64,000 nt of DNA from Clostridiales bacterium (GTDB lineage: Bacteria; Bacillota; Clostridia; Christensenellales; Pumilibacteraceae), in contig JAFLVC010000003.1 in NCBI GenBank assembly GCA_022508505.1, forward strand, positions 93,910 to 157,909. Reading direction: 5' to 3'. The position numbers and the translations under genes were made by a program. Position 1 is the first letter of the stretch. The number at the start of each line of letters is the position of its first letter. Below, one piece after another: positions 17,522-26,058 of the stretch. A model generated the notes under the pieces. It did no database searches. It was not told the DNA's origin and was given only the letters and a program-made list of their open reading frames with translations.

Positions 17522-17851
17522 ATGAAACGCCGTGATTACTTAGTGCATATTTTAGTGAGGTCGGGCTTTCGTACTTCGCTCAAAGGCTTCGACCAGTTTT
17601 GTAAATGTGTAGAGCTGTATTCCGACGACAGATCGTCGACTATGTCGGATATCTATTCCAAGGTGTCTGTAGATTTTCGTTGCAGCAAGAGCTCGGTCGA
17701 AAAGAATCTCCGCAGACTGTTCGTCGGCGCAAACGCGGGAAAGGTGATAGGCGACCTGTTCGGCACCGAGTTCGCCGACGCGAGCGTAAAGGAAGTCGTC
17801 GCGCTGTTTTGCAATTACGTAGAGCTCAATAGAGAGTATTACGCAAACTAA
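17522..17851 (+). CDS. Stand-alone Spo0A C-terminal-like DNA-binding protein
   Basis: 109 residues from ATG 17522, chosen over the track's 17444 because GAGAAAGGGGG lies just upstream and 17444 overlaps the -35 box. ILVRSGFRTSLKGFDQFCKCVELYSDD, DIYSKVSVDFRCSKSSVEKNLRRLF and the closing VKEVVALFCNYVEL align by eye with the effector domain of Spo0A (GIPAHIKGYxYLREAI..., YPDIAKKFNTTxSRVERAIRHAI). No receiver domain precedes it, so it would act without phosphorelay control. In the family, the effector domain binds 0A boxes. It could modulate sporulation genes or be a degenerate paralog. Convergent with argGH; monocistronic. Confidence 0.65.
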   Translation: MKRRDYLVHILVRSGFRTSLKGFDQFCKCVELYSDDRSSTMSDIYSKVSVDFRCSKSSVEKNLRRLFVGANAGKVIGDLFGTEFADASVKEVVALFCNYVELNREYYAN

Positions 17852-17871
17852 AACGACGCCATAACGGCGCC
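17848..17871 (-). terminator. Possible terminator of argGH
   Basis: On the minus strand GGCGCC-GTTAT-GGCGTC (one mismatch) followed by GTTTTAG. Weak stem. Confidence 0.4.
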
Positions 17872-17895
17872 GCTTCGTAGTCGAATCGGACTTGA

Positions 17896-19269
17896 TTATA
17901 TGCTTTCGAGCTTTGACAGGAGCGTCGATATTTGGCGCTTGACTTCTTGGGGCGCACAACCGCCCTTGACAGTTCGCCGCGACACTGCGCTCTCTGCGGT
18001 GACGGCGGTGTGTATGTCCTGTTCAAACAGCGGTGAGAAAGATTTATACTCGTCGAGCGACAGCGTTTGCAAGTTTTTGCCGTTTGCTATACAGCTTTTA
18101 ACGATATTTCCCGTTATTTCGTGCGCCGTGCGGAATGGTACGCCGCGTGCGGCGAGATAGTCTGCGATTTCGGTCGCGCACGAAAAGCCGCCGACAGACG
18201 CGCGCTTCATGGCGTCGCGGTCGAACTCGAGCTTTTCGAGCATGGCGGTAAACACCGTCAGCGCAAGTCGAACCGTTTTGTCGGCGTCGAACAGCGGTTC
18301 TTTATCCTCTTGCATGTCCTTGTTGTAGGCGAGAGGGAGCCCTTTAATCACGGTCAACATGGCGATTAGCTCGCCGAACACGCGCCCCGATTTTCCGCGC
18401 AGCAGCTCGGACACGTCGGGGTTTTTCTTTTGCGGCATGATGGACGAGCCTGTCGAAAACTCGTCGGGAAGCTTGATAAACCCGAATTCCTCGCCCGACC
18501 AATAAATAAACTCCTCGTTTATGCGCGACAGGTGCGTCATGACGAGCGCCGCCGCCGAGAGGTATTCCACCGCAAAGTCGCGGTCGGAAACGCCGTCGAG
18601 CGAGTTGTCGCATACGCCGTCAAAGCCGAGAAGCTTTGCGGTGTACTCCCTGTCGATGGGGAAGGTTGTCGACGCGCACGCGCCGCTCCCGAGCGGCAAA
18701 ATATTAACGCGCTTGCGGCAGTCGATAAGCCTTTCCGCGTCGCGCAAAAACATATTTGCGTACGCCGAAAAGTAGTGCGCGAGCGTCGTCGGCTGCGCCT
18801 TTTGCATATGCGTATACGCCGGCATATAGGTATCGAGCTCGCTTTCGGCGCGGCGGCAAAGAGCCGTCACGAGCGCTTTCAACAGCTTTACCGTTTCGTC
18901 TATGCCGTCCCGAAGGTACAGCCTTATGTCGGTCGCCACTTGGTCGTTGCGGCTTCTTGCGGTGTGCAGCTTTTTGCCGACGTCGCCTATGCGCGACACG
19001 AGCGCGTTTTCAACAAAGGAGTGAATGTCCTCAGCTCCGTCTATATTGAGCTTGCCGCTCTCTACGTCGGAGAGAATGACCTCTAAGCCCTTTACTATTG
19101 CGTTTGCTTCCGAGGCGGTTATTATCTTGCACTTGCCGAGCATTTTGCAGTGCGCGACAGAGCCCGCGATGTCCTGACGGTACATCGCCTTGTCGAAGGG
19201 GAGAGAGTCGTTGAAAAGCTCCGCTATATCGTTAAGCTCGGCAGAAAACCTGCCCGACCACAGCTTCAT
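17896..19269 (-). CDS. argH: Argininosuccinate lyase
   Basis: Cleaves argininosuccinate to arginine and fumarate, the last arginine-synthesis step. 457 residues, normal length. Begins MKLWSGRFS; has SRNDQVATDIRLYLRD, YTHMQKAQPTTLAHYF and the superfamily signature GSSIMPQKKNPDVSELLRGKSGRV with the catalytic flexible loop Ser. Its ATG overlaps the argG stop by one base (TAATG), so argG and argH form one minus-strand operon. Confidence 0.97.
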   Translation of the reverse strand: MKLWSGRFSAELNDIAELFNDSLPFDKAMYRQDIAGSVAHCKMLGKCKIITASEANAIVKGLEVILSDVESGKLNIDGAEDIHSFVENALVSRIGDVGKKLHTARSRNDQVATDIRLYLRDGIDETVKLLKALVTALCRRAESELDTYMPAYTHMQKAQPTTLAHYFSAYANMFLRDAERLIDCRKRVNILPLGSGACASTTFPIDREYTAKLLGFDGVCDNSLDGVSDRDFAVEYLSAAALVMTHLSRINEEFIYWSGEEFGFIKLPDEFSTGSSIMPQKKNPDVSELLRGKSGRVFGELIAMLTVIKGLPLAYNKDMQEDKEPLFDADKTVRLALTVFTAMLEKLEFDRDAMKRASVGGFSCATEIADYLAARGVPFRTAHEITGNIVKSCIANGKNLQTLSLDEYKSFSPLFEQDIHTAVTAESAVSRRTVKGGCAPQEVKRQISTLLSKLESI

Positions 19270-20489
19270 TATTTCTTGCCCTTTTTGTTCGCTTTTTCAA
19301 GCATCTTGGCGCGCACCTTGAGGGGCAGTCCGAACAGGTTGATAAAGCCCGCCGAATCCTTTTGGTCGTACACCTCGTCCGCGCCGAAGGTGGCGATTTC
19401 CTCGTCGTACAGGGAGTAGGGCGAGGTCATGCCCGCAGGGGTGATTTTGCCCTTGAAGAGCTTGACGCGCGTCGTGCCGGTAACGGTCTTTTGCGTGCTG
19501 TCGACAAAAGCGGAAAGCGCTTCGCGAATGGGGGTGTACCACTTGCCGTCGTAGACCAGCTCTGCGAACTTGATTGCGACGTGCTCTTTGAAGTGCGACG
19601 TGTCGCGGTCGAGCGTTATTTCCTCGAGGTTCTTGTGGCAGGCGTAGAGAATGGAGCCCGCGGGATTTTCGTAAACGCCGCGCGACTTCATGCCGACGAG
19701 GCGGTTTTCTACGAGGTCGTCGACGCCCACGCCGTGGCGGGAGCCTATCTCGTTGAGCTTTTCGATGAGTGCGACGGGCGGGAGCTTTTCGCCGTTTACG
19801 GCAACAGGCTCGCCCTCAAACCAGTCAATCGAAACGTATTCGGGCTTGTCGGGGGTAGCGGGAATGGGCTTGCTGATGAGCAGCATTTCGTCCTTGGGCT
19901 CGTTGGCGGGATCTTCGAGATCGCTGCCCTCGTGGGAGAGGTGCCAAAGGTTTCTGTCCATCGAATAGTTGTGCTCTTTGGTGACGGGAACGTCGAGGTC
20001 GTGCGCTTTTGCGTAGTCGATTTCCTCGTCGCGCGACTTGATGTCCCATATGCGCCAGGGCGCGATTATCTTCATGTCGGGCGCGAGCGCCTTAATAGTA
20101 AGCTCGAAGCGTACCTGGTCGTTGCCCTTACCCGTGCAGCCGTGGCAGATGGCGTCCGCCTTTTCGCGCTTTGCGATTTCAACCAAGCGCTTTGCTATGA
20201 CGGGACGCGCAAACGACGTGCCGAGAAGGTACTTGCCCTCGTAGACCGCGCCCGCCTTGATGGTGGGGAAAATGCAGTCTTTGACAAACTCTTCCTTGAG
20301 GTCTTCTATGTACAGCTTGGAAGCGCCGCTCTTTTTTGCCTTTTCGTGGAGAGGTTCGAGCTCGTCGCCCTGGCCGACGTCGGCGGCGACCGCTATGACG
20401 TCGCAGTCGTAGTGCTCGTGCAGCCACGGAATGATTATCGTCGTGTCAAGTCCGCCCGAATAGGCGAGAACTATCTTCATCTTTGCCAT
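19269..20489 (-). CDS. argG: Argininosuccinate synthase
   Basis: Joins citrulline and aspartate using ATP. 406 residues. The N-terminal PP-loop [45 protein letters not shown] and [12 protein letters not shown] motifs are intact, as is [13 protein letters not shown]. Ends in a Lys-rich tail. TAGGAGC lies before the start. Other arginine genes are not in the window. Confidence 0.97.
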   Translation of the reverse strand: MAKMKIVLAYSGGLDTTIIIPWLHEHYDCDVIAVAADVGQGDELEPLHEKAKKSGASKLYIEDLKEEFVKDCIFPTIKAGAVYEGKYLLGTSFARPVIAKRLVEIAKREKADAICHGCTGKGNDQVRFELTIKALAPDMKIIAPWRIWDIKSRDEEIDYAKAHDLDVPVTKEHNYSMDRNLWHLSHEGSDLEDPANEPKDEMLLISKPIPATPDKPEYVSIDWFEGEPVAVNGEKLPPVALIEKLNEIGSRHGVGVDDLVENRLVGMKSRGVYENPAGSILYACHKNLEEITLDRDTSHFKEHVAIKFAELVYDGKWYTPIREALSAFVDSTQKTVTGTTRVKLFKGKITPAGMTSPYSLYDEEIATFGADEVYDQKDSAGFINLFGLPLKVRAKMLEKANKKGKK

Positions 20490-20521
20490 GTTTGTATGCT
20501 CCTATAATTATGATTGATTTT

Positions 20522-20550
20522 ATTTTACAATAATCACGCCGTTTTTGCAA
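20522..20550 (-). promoter_or_regulatory. Probable argGH promoter
   Basis: Minus strand TTGCAA (20550-20545), 17 bases, TAAAAT (20527-20522). AT-rich leader to the ATG; I see no clear ArgR box. Confidence 0.55.
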
Positions 20551-20603
20551 ACGTTTTTTAACGCCGCGCGGCAAAATATTAAATGAAATAACATCAAAAA
20601 CAG

Positions 20604-20632
20604 TTTACAAACCCAAAATAACGTGGTACAAT
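20604..20632 (+). promoter_or_regulatory. rpsO promoter
   Basis: TTTACA (20604-20609), 17 bases, extended -10 TGG-TACAAT (20627-20632). Gives a leader of about 87 nucleotides before rpsO. Confidence 0.75.
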
Positions 20633-20653
20633 ACATTCGGGTAAAAACCCGTA

Positions 20654-20700
20654 CCTCATCACTCAGTCGAGCGCTCTCCACGCCGAACTAAAGTATGAGG
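20654..20700 (+). promoter_or_regulatory. rpsO leader: Structured rpsO leader, candidate S15 autoregulatory element
   Basis: CCTCAT (20654-20659) pairs with ATGAGG (20695-20700), enclosing GAGCGCTC, a self-complementary octamer. Several bacterial lineages have S15-binding leaders that repress rpsO; this fold sits 25 bases before the ATG. S15 binding is inference. Confidence 0.45.
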
Positions 20701-20725
20701 CGAATTCTTATCACGGAGGTTAAAC

Positions 20726-20989
20726 ATGGATAAGCAGGTAAAGGCGGAAATTATCGCCAAGTACGCGACGCACGAGGGAGACACGGGAAGTCCCGAGGTT
20801 CAGATAGCGCTTCTGACCTGGAGGATCAACCACCTCACCGAGCATCTCAAGACGCACGCCAAGGATCACCACAGCAGACGCGGACTTTTGCAGATGGTCG
20901 GCTCCCGCCGCAGTCAGCTCAATTACCTCAAGAGCATCGATATCGAAAGATACAGAAGCCTTGTCGCTAAGCTTGAGCTGCGTAAGTAA
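20726..20989 (+). CDS. rpsO: Small ribosomal subunit protein uS15
   Basis: 87 residues, full length. [54 protein letters not shown] is the canonical uS15 sequence, with the rRNA-binding GDTGSPEVQ and HHSRRGL loops. ACGGAGGTTAAAC gives a strong ribosome-binding site. Followed by a terminator and pnp, as in most bacteria. Confidence 0.98.
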   Translation: MDKQVKAEIIAKYATHEGDTGSPEVQIALLTWRINHLTEHLKTHAKDHHSRRGLLQMVGSRRSQLNYLKSIDIERYRSLVAKLELRK

Positions 20990-21003
20990 AGCTTCGCTCA
21001 CGG

Positions 21004-21030
21004 AAGGGGCGCGTTCTCGCACCCCTTTTT
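21004..21030 (+). terminator. Terminator or attenuator between rpsO and pnp
   Basis: GGGGCGCG-TTCT-CGCACCCC with one mismatch, then TTTTTG. Partial read-through into pnp is usual in this arrangement. Confidence 0.75.
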
Positions 21031-21034
21031 GTAT

Positions 21035-21070
21035 GTATAGACGCGCGCAAAAAGCGCGTTAAGCCTATAC
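21035..21070 (+). promoter_or_regulatory. Long stem-loop in the pnp leader
   Basis: GTATAG pairs with CTATAC, enclosing ACGCGC / GCGCGT around GCAAAAA. A double-stranded pnp leader is the substrate of RNase III/PNPase autocontrol in E. coli; a like role here is inference. Confidence 0.5.
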
Positions 21071-21119
21071 GGTTCGTTCGTCATAAAAAAGTGTAATTAC
21101 ATCAAGGAGATAATAAATA

Positions 21120-23213
21120 ATGGAATGCAGTGTTTTTGAAACCGAGATCGGCGGTCGCAAGGTGATTGTCGAAACAGGTAAGTACGCAGGACAAGCCAAC
21201 GGATCGTGCATAATACGTTGCGGCGATACGGTTGTCATGACCAACGTAACAATGGCGGCGGCGCCCCGCCCGGGAATGGACTATTTCCCGCTCGGCGTCG
21301 ACTTCGAGGAAAAGCTGTACTCGATTGGCAAGATCCCCGGCAGCTTCAAGCGCCGCGAGGGTCGCGGCAGCGACAAGTCGATACTGACGTCGCGCCTTAT
21401 AGATAGGCCCATTCGTCCGCTGTTTCCCAAGGGACTTTTTAACGACGTGTCCGTCGTGTGCACGGCGCTTTCGGTGGACACCAACATACCGCCCGAAGTG
21501 TTCGGCATGCTCGGAAGCTCGGTAGCGCTTTCCATATCGGACATACCGTTTAACGGCCCGACGGGCTCTGTCGTCGTCGGCTGTGTGGACGGCAAGTACG
21601 TAATCAACCCCGACAGCGAGCAGCGCGCGAAGAGCAGCATGCACGTTTACGTTTCGGGTACGGCGGACGCCATCATGATGGTCGAGGCGGGCGCAAACGA
21701 GGTCAGCGAGGAAGAGATGCTCGGCGGCATACTGTTTGCCCACGAGGAGATCAAAAAGCAGGTCAAATTCATCAACGACATCGTCAAAAAGGTGGGCAAG
21801 AAAAAGCTCGAGATGGAGCTTTACCACATCGGCGAGGACGTCGACGCGGCCGTCAGGAAGTACGCCGACAAGATGCTCGACAAGGCGCTCGACACGTTTG
21901 ATCGCGCAGAGCGTCAAGCCAATCAGGACGCCGTTCAGGCCGACGTCATGGAGCACTTCAAAGAGCAGTTCGAGGGCAGAGAGCGCGAGATAGGCGACTC
22001 GCTCTACTACATGACCAAGGAGAAGGTGCGCGAAAAGATTTTGTCCAAGGGCATTCGTCCCGACGGCAGAAAGACCACCGACATCCGCGACATTTGGTGC
22101 GAGGTAGGCATTCTCCCGCGCACGCACGGCTCGGCTGTGTTTACACGCGGACAGTCGCAGGCACTTTCAATCTGCACGCTCGGCACCGCTTCCGACGCGC
22201 AAAAGCTTGACAACCTCGACGAAGAGGACAGCAAGCGCTATATGCACCAATACAACATGCCGCCGTACTCGACGGGCGAAGCGAAGCCGCTCCGCGCGCC
22301 CGGCAGGCGCGAGATAGGCCACGGCGCACTCGCAGAGCGCGCGCTCGAGCCCGTCATTCCGTCCGAGGAAGAATTCCCGTACACCATTCGTATCGTGTCC
22401 GAGATACTCTCGTCCAACGGCTCGACCTCGCAGGCGAGCGTCTGCGGATCTACGCTGTCGCTCATGGACGCGGGCGTTCCCATCAAGGCGCCTGTCGCGG
22501 GCATAGCAATGGGCCTTATAAAGGACGACGAAAAGGGTAGGCTTGCCATTCTTTCCGACATTCAAGGTCTCGAGGACTTCCTCGGCGACATGGACTTTAA
22601 GGTAGCGGGCACGGCAAACGGCATAACCGCTATCCAAATGGACATCAAGATCAAGGGCATCAACGAGCAAATCTTGAGGACGGCGCTCGCACAGGCGCAC
22701 GACGGCAGAATGCATATTCTCGGCAAGATGCTCGAGGTCATCGACAAGCCGCGTCCCGAGCTTTCCAAGTACGCGCCTAAGATCGTCATGATCAACATCG
22801 ACCCCGAAAAGATCGGCGACGTCATCGGTAAGCAGGGCAAGGTCATCAACAAAATAGTAGAGGACACCGGCGTCAAGATCGACATCGAAGAGGACGGCAA
22901 GGTCTTTATTGCGGGTATCGATCCCGAAATGATAGAAAAGGCGAAGGCGATCATTCTCGCAATCGTCAAAGAGCCCGAAATCGGCGACATCTTCATCGGC
23001 CCCGTAGTCACCGTCCGCGACGACCTCGGCGCGTTCGTCGAGATCACGCCCGGGCGCGACGGAATGGTACACATCGCAAAGCTCGGTAAGTTTGCCGGCA
23101 AGCGCGTGACCAAGGTCTCCGACGTATTGCAGGTGGGCGACACCGCCAAGGTCGAAGTGGTAAGCTTTACCAAGCAGGGCAAGATCGACTTAAAGCTCAT
23201 TGAAAAGCTGTAA
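21120..23213 (+). CDS. pnp: Polynucleotide phosphorylase
   Basis: 697 residues. Phosphorolytic 3'-5' exoribonuclease and degradosome component. Two RNase PH domains (about 1-215 and 310-540; second contains [17 protein letters not shown] and [24 protein letters not shown]), a KH domain ([34 protein letters not shown]-type, about 555-615) and an S1 domain ([27 protein letters not shown], about 620-697). Length is normal and all catalytic motifs appear intact. Preceded by AAGGAGATAATAA. Confidence 0.98.
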   Translation: [697 protein letters not shown]

Positions 23214-23255
23214 AAAAATTCGAATAAAAACGCCACGACTATAATATAAGTTTAA

Positions 23256-23294
23256 GAGGGGTTGAACTCCGAAACAACACGGGGTCAATCCCTC
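23256..23294 (+). promoter_or_regulatory. Stable leader hairpin before the ylxY-like gene
   Basis: GAGGGGTTGA pairs with TCAATCCCTC, and the inner ACTCC with GGGGT, apart from a one-base bulge. There is no T-run, so it is not a simple terminator. A TATAAT (23240-23245) without clear -35 lies upstream. Confidence 0.5.
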
Positions 23295-23317
23295 TCAACA
23301 TATATGTCGGGGGCGCT

Positions 23318-24043
23318 ATGATTCGAATTAAGAATAAGCCGAAATTTTTATCGCTCGTTTTGGGCAATATAGTAATGGTTGCAACCGTCGCGGCGTTGCT
23401 GCTTTTGACCGTCACCGACGTAAAAGCGGAGCGCGCCGGCGGCGGCAAACCGTACTACTCGGGCAAGTCGGACACAAAGGTTTCGCTCATGATAAACGTT
23501 TATTGGGGCACCGAGTACATCGAGCCTATGCTGGACGTCCTCGCTAAGCATAACGTCAAGACAACCTTTTTCGTCGGCGGGAGCTGGGCTGCCGCCAATG
23601 CCGAAACGCTCAAGCGCATTCACGCCGCGGGACACGAGATAGGTAATCACGGCTACTACCACAAAGACCATTCCAAGATAGACGGCGAGTACAACAAGCG
23701 TGAAATACGGAGCGCGCACGACGTCGTAAAAGACATCGTAGGCGTCGACATGGACCTCTTTGCGCCGCCGTCGGGGGCGTTCAACGACACGACGCTCAAG
23801 GCCGCCGCAGAGCTCGGTTACAGGACGATAATGTGGACGCGCGACACAATCGATTGGCGCGACCACGACACCGACCTCATTTACCGACGCGCGGTCAAGA
23901 ACGTAAAGGGCGGCGACCTCATACTCATGCACCCGACGGAGAACACGCTTTTCGCCTTAGAGCGCATAATAACAGAGGTGTATTCGCAGGGGCTTGAAAT
24001 ATCGACGGTGGGCGACGTCCTGAGCGGCACGACGGTCGCGTAG
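23318..24043 (+). CDS. ylxY: Polysaccharide deacetylase-like protein (YlxY type)
   Basis: 241 residues with an N-terminal signal anchor (NIVMVATVAALLLLTVTDVKA) and a NodB/CE4 fold: VKTTFFVGGSWAAANAETL, HEIGNHGYYHKDHSKI, FAPPSGAFNDTTLKAAAELGY and DLILMHPT. The first CE4 motif, normally TFDDG with the catalytic Asp, reads INVYWG here, so the canonical base and a metal ligand are missing. In Bacillus the gene between pnp and the M16 peptidase mlpA is ylxY, the same position. A wall-associated, sporulation-linked role is assumed for that family; catalytic activity of this copy is doubtful. Confidence 0.85.
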   Translation: MIRIKNKPKFLSLVLGNIVMVATVAALLLLTVTDVKAERAGGGKPYYSGKSDTKVSLMINVYWGTEYIEPMLDVLAKHNVKTTFFVGGSWAAANAETLKRIHAAGHEIGNHGYYHKDHSKIDGEYNKREIRSAHDVVKDIVGVDMDLFAPPSGAFNDTTLKAAAELGYRTIMWTRDTIDWRDHDTDLIYRRAVKNVKGGDLILMHPTENTLFALERIITEVYSQGLEISTVGDVLSGTTVA

Positions 24044-24078
24044 CAAATTCGTATAATAACACGGAGTAAAATCGACGG

Positions 24079-25335
24079 ATGACAGTTAAAAAATACAAAA
24101 ACGGTTTGACCGTTATAATAGAGAGAAACGACGCGCTTCGTTCGGTGACGTCGGGAATAATGGTGGGCACGGGCAGTGCCTACGAAACGCGTGAAAACAA
24201 CGGCATATCCCACTTCATCGAGCACATGCAGTTTAAGGGTACCGAAAAGCGGAGCGCCGAGGATATTGTAAACGCCTTCGACGAGGCGGGCGCAAGTTTT
24301 AACGCCTTTACCGCCAAGGAGTATACCTGCTATTACTTTAAGTCGATTGACGAAAAGATTGAAGATTGTTTTGAGGTGCTTTCCGACCTTTTCCTTCATT
24401 CGGTGTACGACGATACCGAGCTCGACCGCGAGCGGCACGTAATAATCGAGGAGATTAACATGAGTCTCGACGATCCCGACGGCGTGTGCTACGACGTGCT
24501 GTACGGCACCATGTTCAAGGGCGCGCTCGGCATGGAAATATTGGGGCCCAAGGAAAACGTTTCGCGGTTCGGCAAAGCGGATATTCTCGCTTACAAGTCT
24601 ACCAACTACACGCCGAGCAACACCGTTGTCGCGTTTGTCGGAAACATCACCGAGGAAACGGCGCTCGGCCTTGTCGAAAAGTATCTTTCCGAGTGGGTGA
24701 ACGCCGAATACAAGGCTCCGCCCGTAAAGATGGCGGAGACGTTTAACGTCGGCTACGGCTCGTTCATCAAGGATTTCGAGCAGTCCGAAATATCGATTGC
24801 GTTCCCCGCACTTTCCGTCGGCGACGAACGCACGGCGACGCTTTCGGCGCTCGACTATATTTTCGGCACGGGCATGGGTTCGCGGCTTTTCAGACGGCTT
24901 CGCGAACAGATGGGGCTCGTGTACAGCGTGTACTGCCAGCCCTGGTTCGGCCGCGACAACGGTGTGTTTTCGATATGCGCCAACGTCAACGTCACAAACG
25001 TCGAAAAGAGCATCAAGGCGATAAAGGAAGAGATAGACAAGCTTCTAAAAGATGGCGTGACGGAAAGCGAGACCAACAAGGCAAAAACGCAGCTCAAGGT
25101 GAGCGCATTGTTCGGCAAGGAAAACCCGATGAGCTATATGCTCGCTCTCATGCGCCGCCGCGCGCTTTTGGACGAGGACTACGACCTCGACGTGCTCATT
25201 GCTCGGATTGACCGCATAACGCCGAAGGATATCGACGCTATGGCGCACGAGATTTTGGAGCGTGACGCGGCGTTCGCTTACGCAGGCAAAAAGCCGCCAA
25301 AGGCGATTGATAAGATTTTCTACAACGCAAAATAG
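24079..25335 (+). CDS. mlpA: M16 family zinc peptidase (MlpA/YmxG type)
   Basis: 418 residues. Inverted zinc motif HFIEH (residues 45-49), followed about 75 residues later by the Glu ligand in HVIIEEINMSLDDPD, then the C-terminal non-catalytic half with FGTGMGSRLFRRLREQMGLVYSVYC, the conserved R..Y of pitrilysin-like peptidases. A cytoplasmic processing peptidase; synteny pnp-ylxY-mlpA matches Bacillus. No signal sequence. The dUTPase gene follows after 15 bases with GGAGGGG as its ribosome-binding site, so they are likely cotranscribed. Confidence 0.93.
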   Translation: MTVKKYKNGLTVIIERNDALRSVTSGIMVGTGSAYETRENNGISHFIEHMQFKGTEKRSAEDIVNAFDEAGASFNAFTAKEYTCYYFKSIDEKIEDCFEVLSDLFLHSVYDDTELDRERHVIIEEINMSLDDPDGVCYDVLYGTMFKGALGMEILGPKENVSRFGKADILAYKSTNYTPSNTVVAFVGNITEETALGLVEKYLSEWVNAEYKAPPVKMAETFNVGYGSFIKDFEQSEISIAFPALSVGDERTATLSALDYIFGTGMGSRLFRRLREQMGLVYSVYCQPWFGRDNGVFSICANVNVTNVEKSIKAIKEEIDKLLKDGVTESETNKAKTQLKVSALFGKENPMSYMLALMRRRALLDEDYDLDVLIARIDRITPKDIDAMAHEILERDAAFAYAGKKPPKAIDKIFYNAK

Positions 25336-25350
25336 ACGGAGGGGAAAACC

Positions 25351-25728
25351 ATGGAAGAAAAAAAGGATAAGCTCGACATACTGTTCGAGATGCAAAAGGG
25401 TCTCGACGCATACATACGCGAAAAGCGCGAGCTCAAATATACGAAGGGCGAGTGGGTGCAGAAAAAGGCAATGGCGCTCATGGTCGAGCTCGCCGAGGTC
25501 GTAGAGGAAGCAAAATACAAGTGGTGGAAGAACGGCACCGAAATAGACGACGAAAAGCTTCATGAGGAAATAGTCGACGTTTTGCACTTCTTTCTCGGCA
25601 TGGCAATAGACAGCGGCATGACGTCGCAGGAGCTTTTCGATATTTATATCAAAAAGAACAAGGAAAACTACGATCGCCAGAACGGATTGTCAAAGAAAGA
25701 AGGCTACGCGATAGCGGATAATAAATAA
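25351..25728 (+). CDS. Dimeric all-alpha dUTPase (MazG-like superfamily)
   Basis: 125 residues. Hydrolyses dUTP (and probably dUDP) to dUMP, keeping uracil out of DNA. Family signatures: LMVELAEVVEEAKYKWWKNG, the EExx(D/E) metal site, and HEEIVDVLHFFLGMAIDSGMTSQELF, then YIKKNKENYDRQ. This is the all-helical type common in clostridia and phages, unrelated to trimeric Dut. No phage genes lie near. Ends just before a hairpin-rich repeat. Confidence 0.9.
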   Translation: MEEKKDKLDILFEMQKGLDAYIREKRELKYTKGEWVQKKAMALMVELAEVVEEAKYKWWKNGTEIDDEKLHEEIVDVLHFFLGMAIDSGMTSQELFDIYIKKNKENYDRQNGLSKKEGYAIADNK

Positions 25729-25735
25729 GAGATAA

Positions 25736-25790
25736 GAGGGACAGTCCCTCAGTCGCCTAAAGGCGACAGCTCCCCTTGCACAGGGGAGCC
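25736..25790. repeat. Triple-hairpin dispersed-repeat-like element
   Basis: Three perfect inverted repeats in a row: GAGGGAC-A-GTCCCTC, GTCGCC-TAAA-GGCGAC and GCTCCCCT-TGCAC-AGGGGAGC. The sequence resembles small non-coding repeats seen in several clostridial genomes (recollection, not a search). Only one copy lies in this window. Region 25729-26058 holds no gene. Confidence 0.65.
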
Positions 25791-25803
25791 GAATAAAGAG
25801 GAA

Positions 25804-25831
25804 GCGCCGATTTAAATAGTCGGCGCTTTTT
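25804..25831 (+). terminator. Intrinsic terminator after the dUTPase gene
   Basis: GCGCCGA-N9-TCGGCGC followed by TTTTT. Confidence 0.85.
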
Positions 25832-25919
25832 AGATTCTTCGCTAACGCTCAATAACCTTCGGTTGCTTCGTAGCACATAGTAATGGTGCGGCTCGTCAGG
25901 CGTAACAAAAAACGAATAA

Positions 25920-25939
25920 CGGCAGTACACACACGACAC
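25920..25939 (+). repeat. Copy of the CGGCAGTAMACACACGAC repeat
   Basis: CGGCAGTACACACACGACAC differs at three positions from the two tandem copies at 34189 and 34226; the preceding AATAA is shared with the first of these. See the entry at 34189. Confidence 0.6.
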
Positions 25940-25973
25940 CGAAAAAATAAAATCACTAAATAAAGAAAAAGAC

Positions 25974-26002
25974 TTGATAAAGAAAAAGCTGTATGTTATA
26001 AT
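25974..26002 (+). promoter_or_regulatory. Promoter of the ftsK/spoIIIE gene
   Basis: TTGATA (25974-25979), 17 bases, extended -10 TGT-TATAAT (25997-26002). Predicted leader about 50 nucleotides. Confidence 0.8.
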
Positions 26003-26058
26003 GATAGTTACGTAGAAAAGTACCTTATTTTTCTATGACTGATTTTTCGGAGTGAGCC

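Noticed and set aside
20490-20603. ArgR box upstream of argG
   Set aside because: The AT-rich leader has no convincing 18-base ARG-box palindrome.
25757-25939. 60-codon minus-strand ORF
   Set aside because: Runs through the hairpin repeat and terminator; non-coding.
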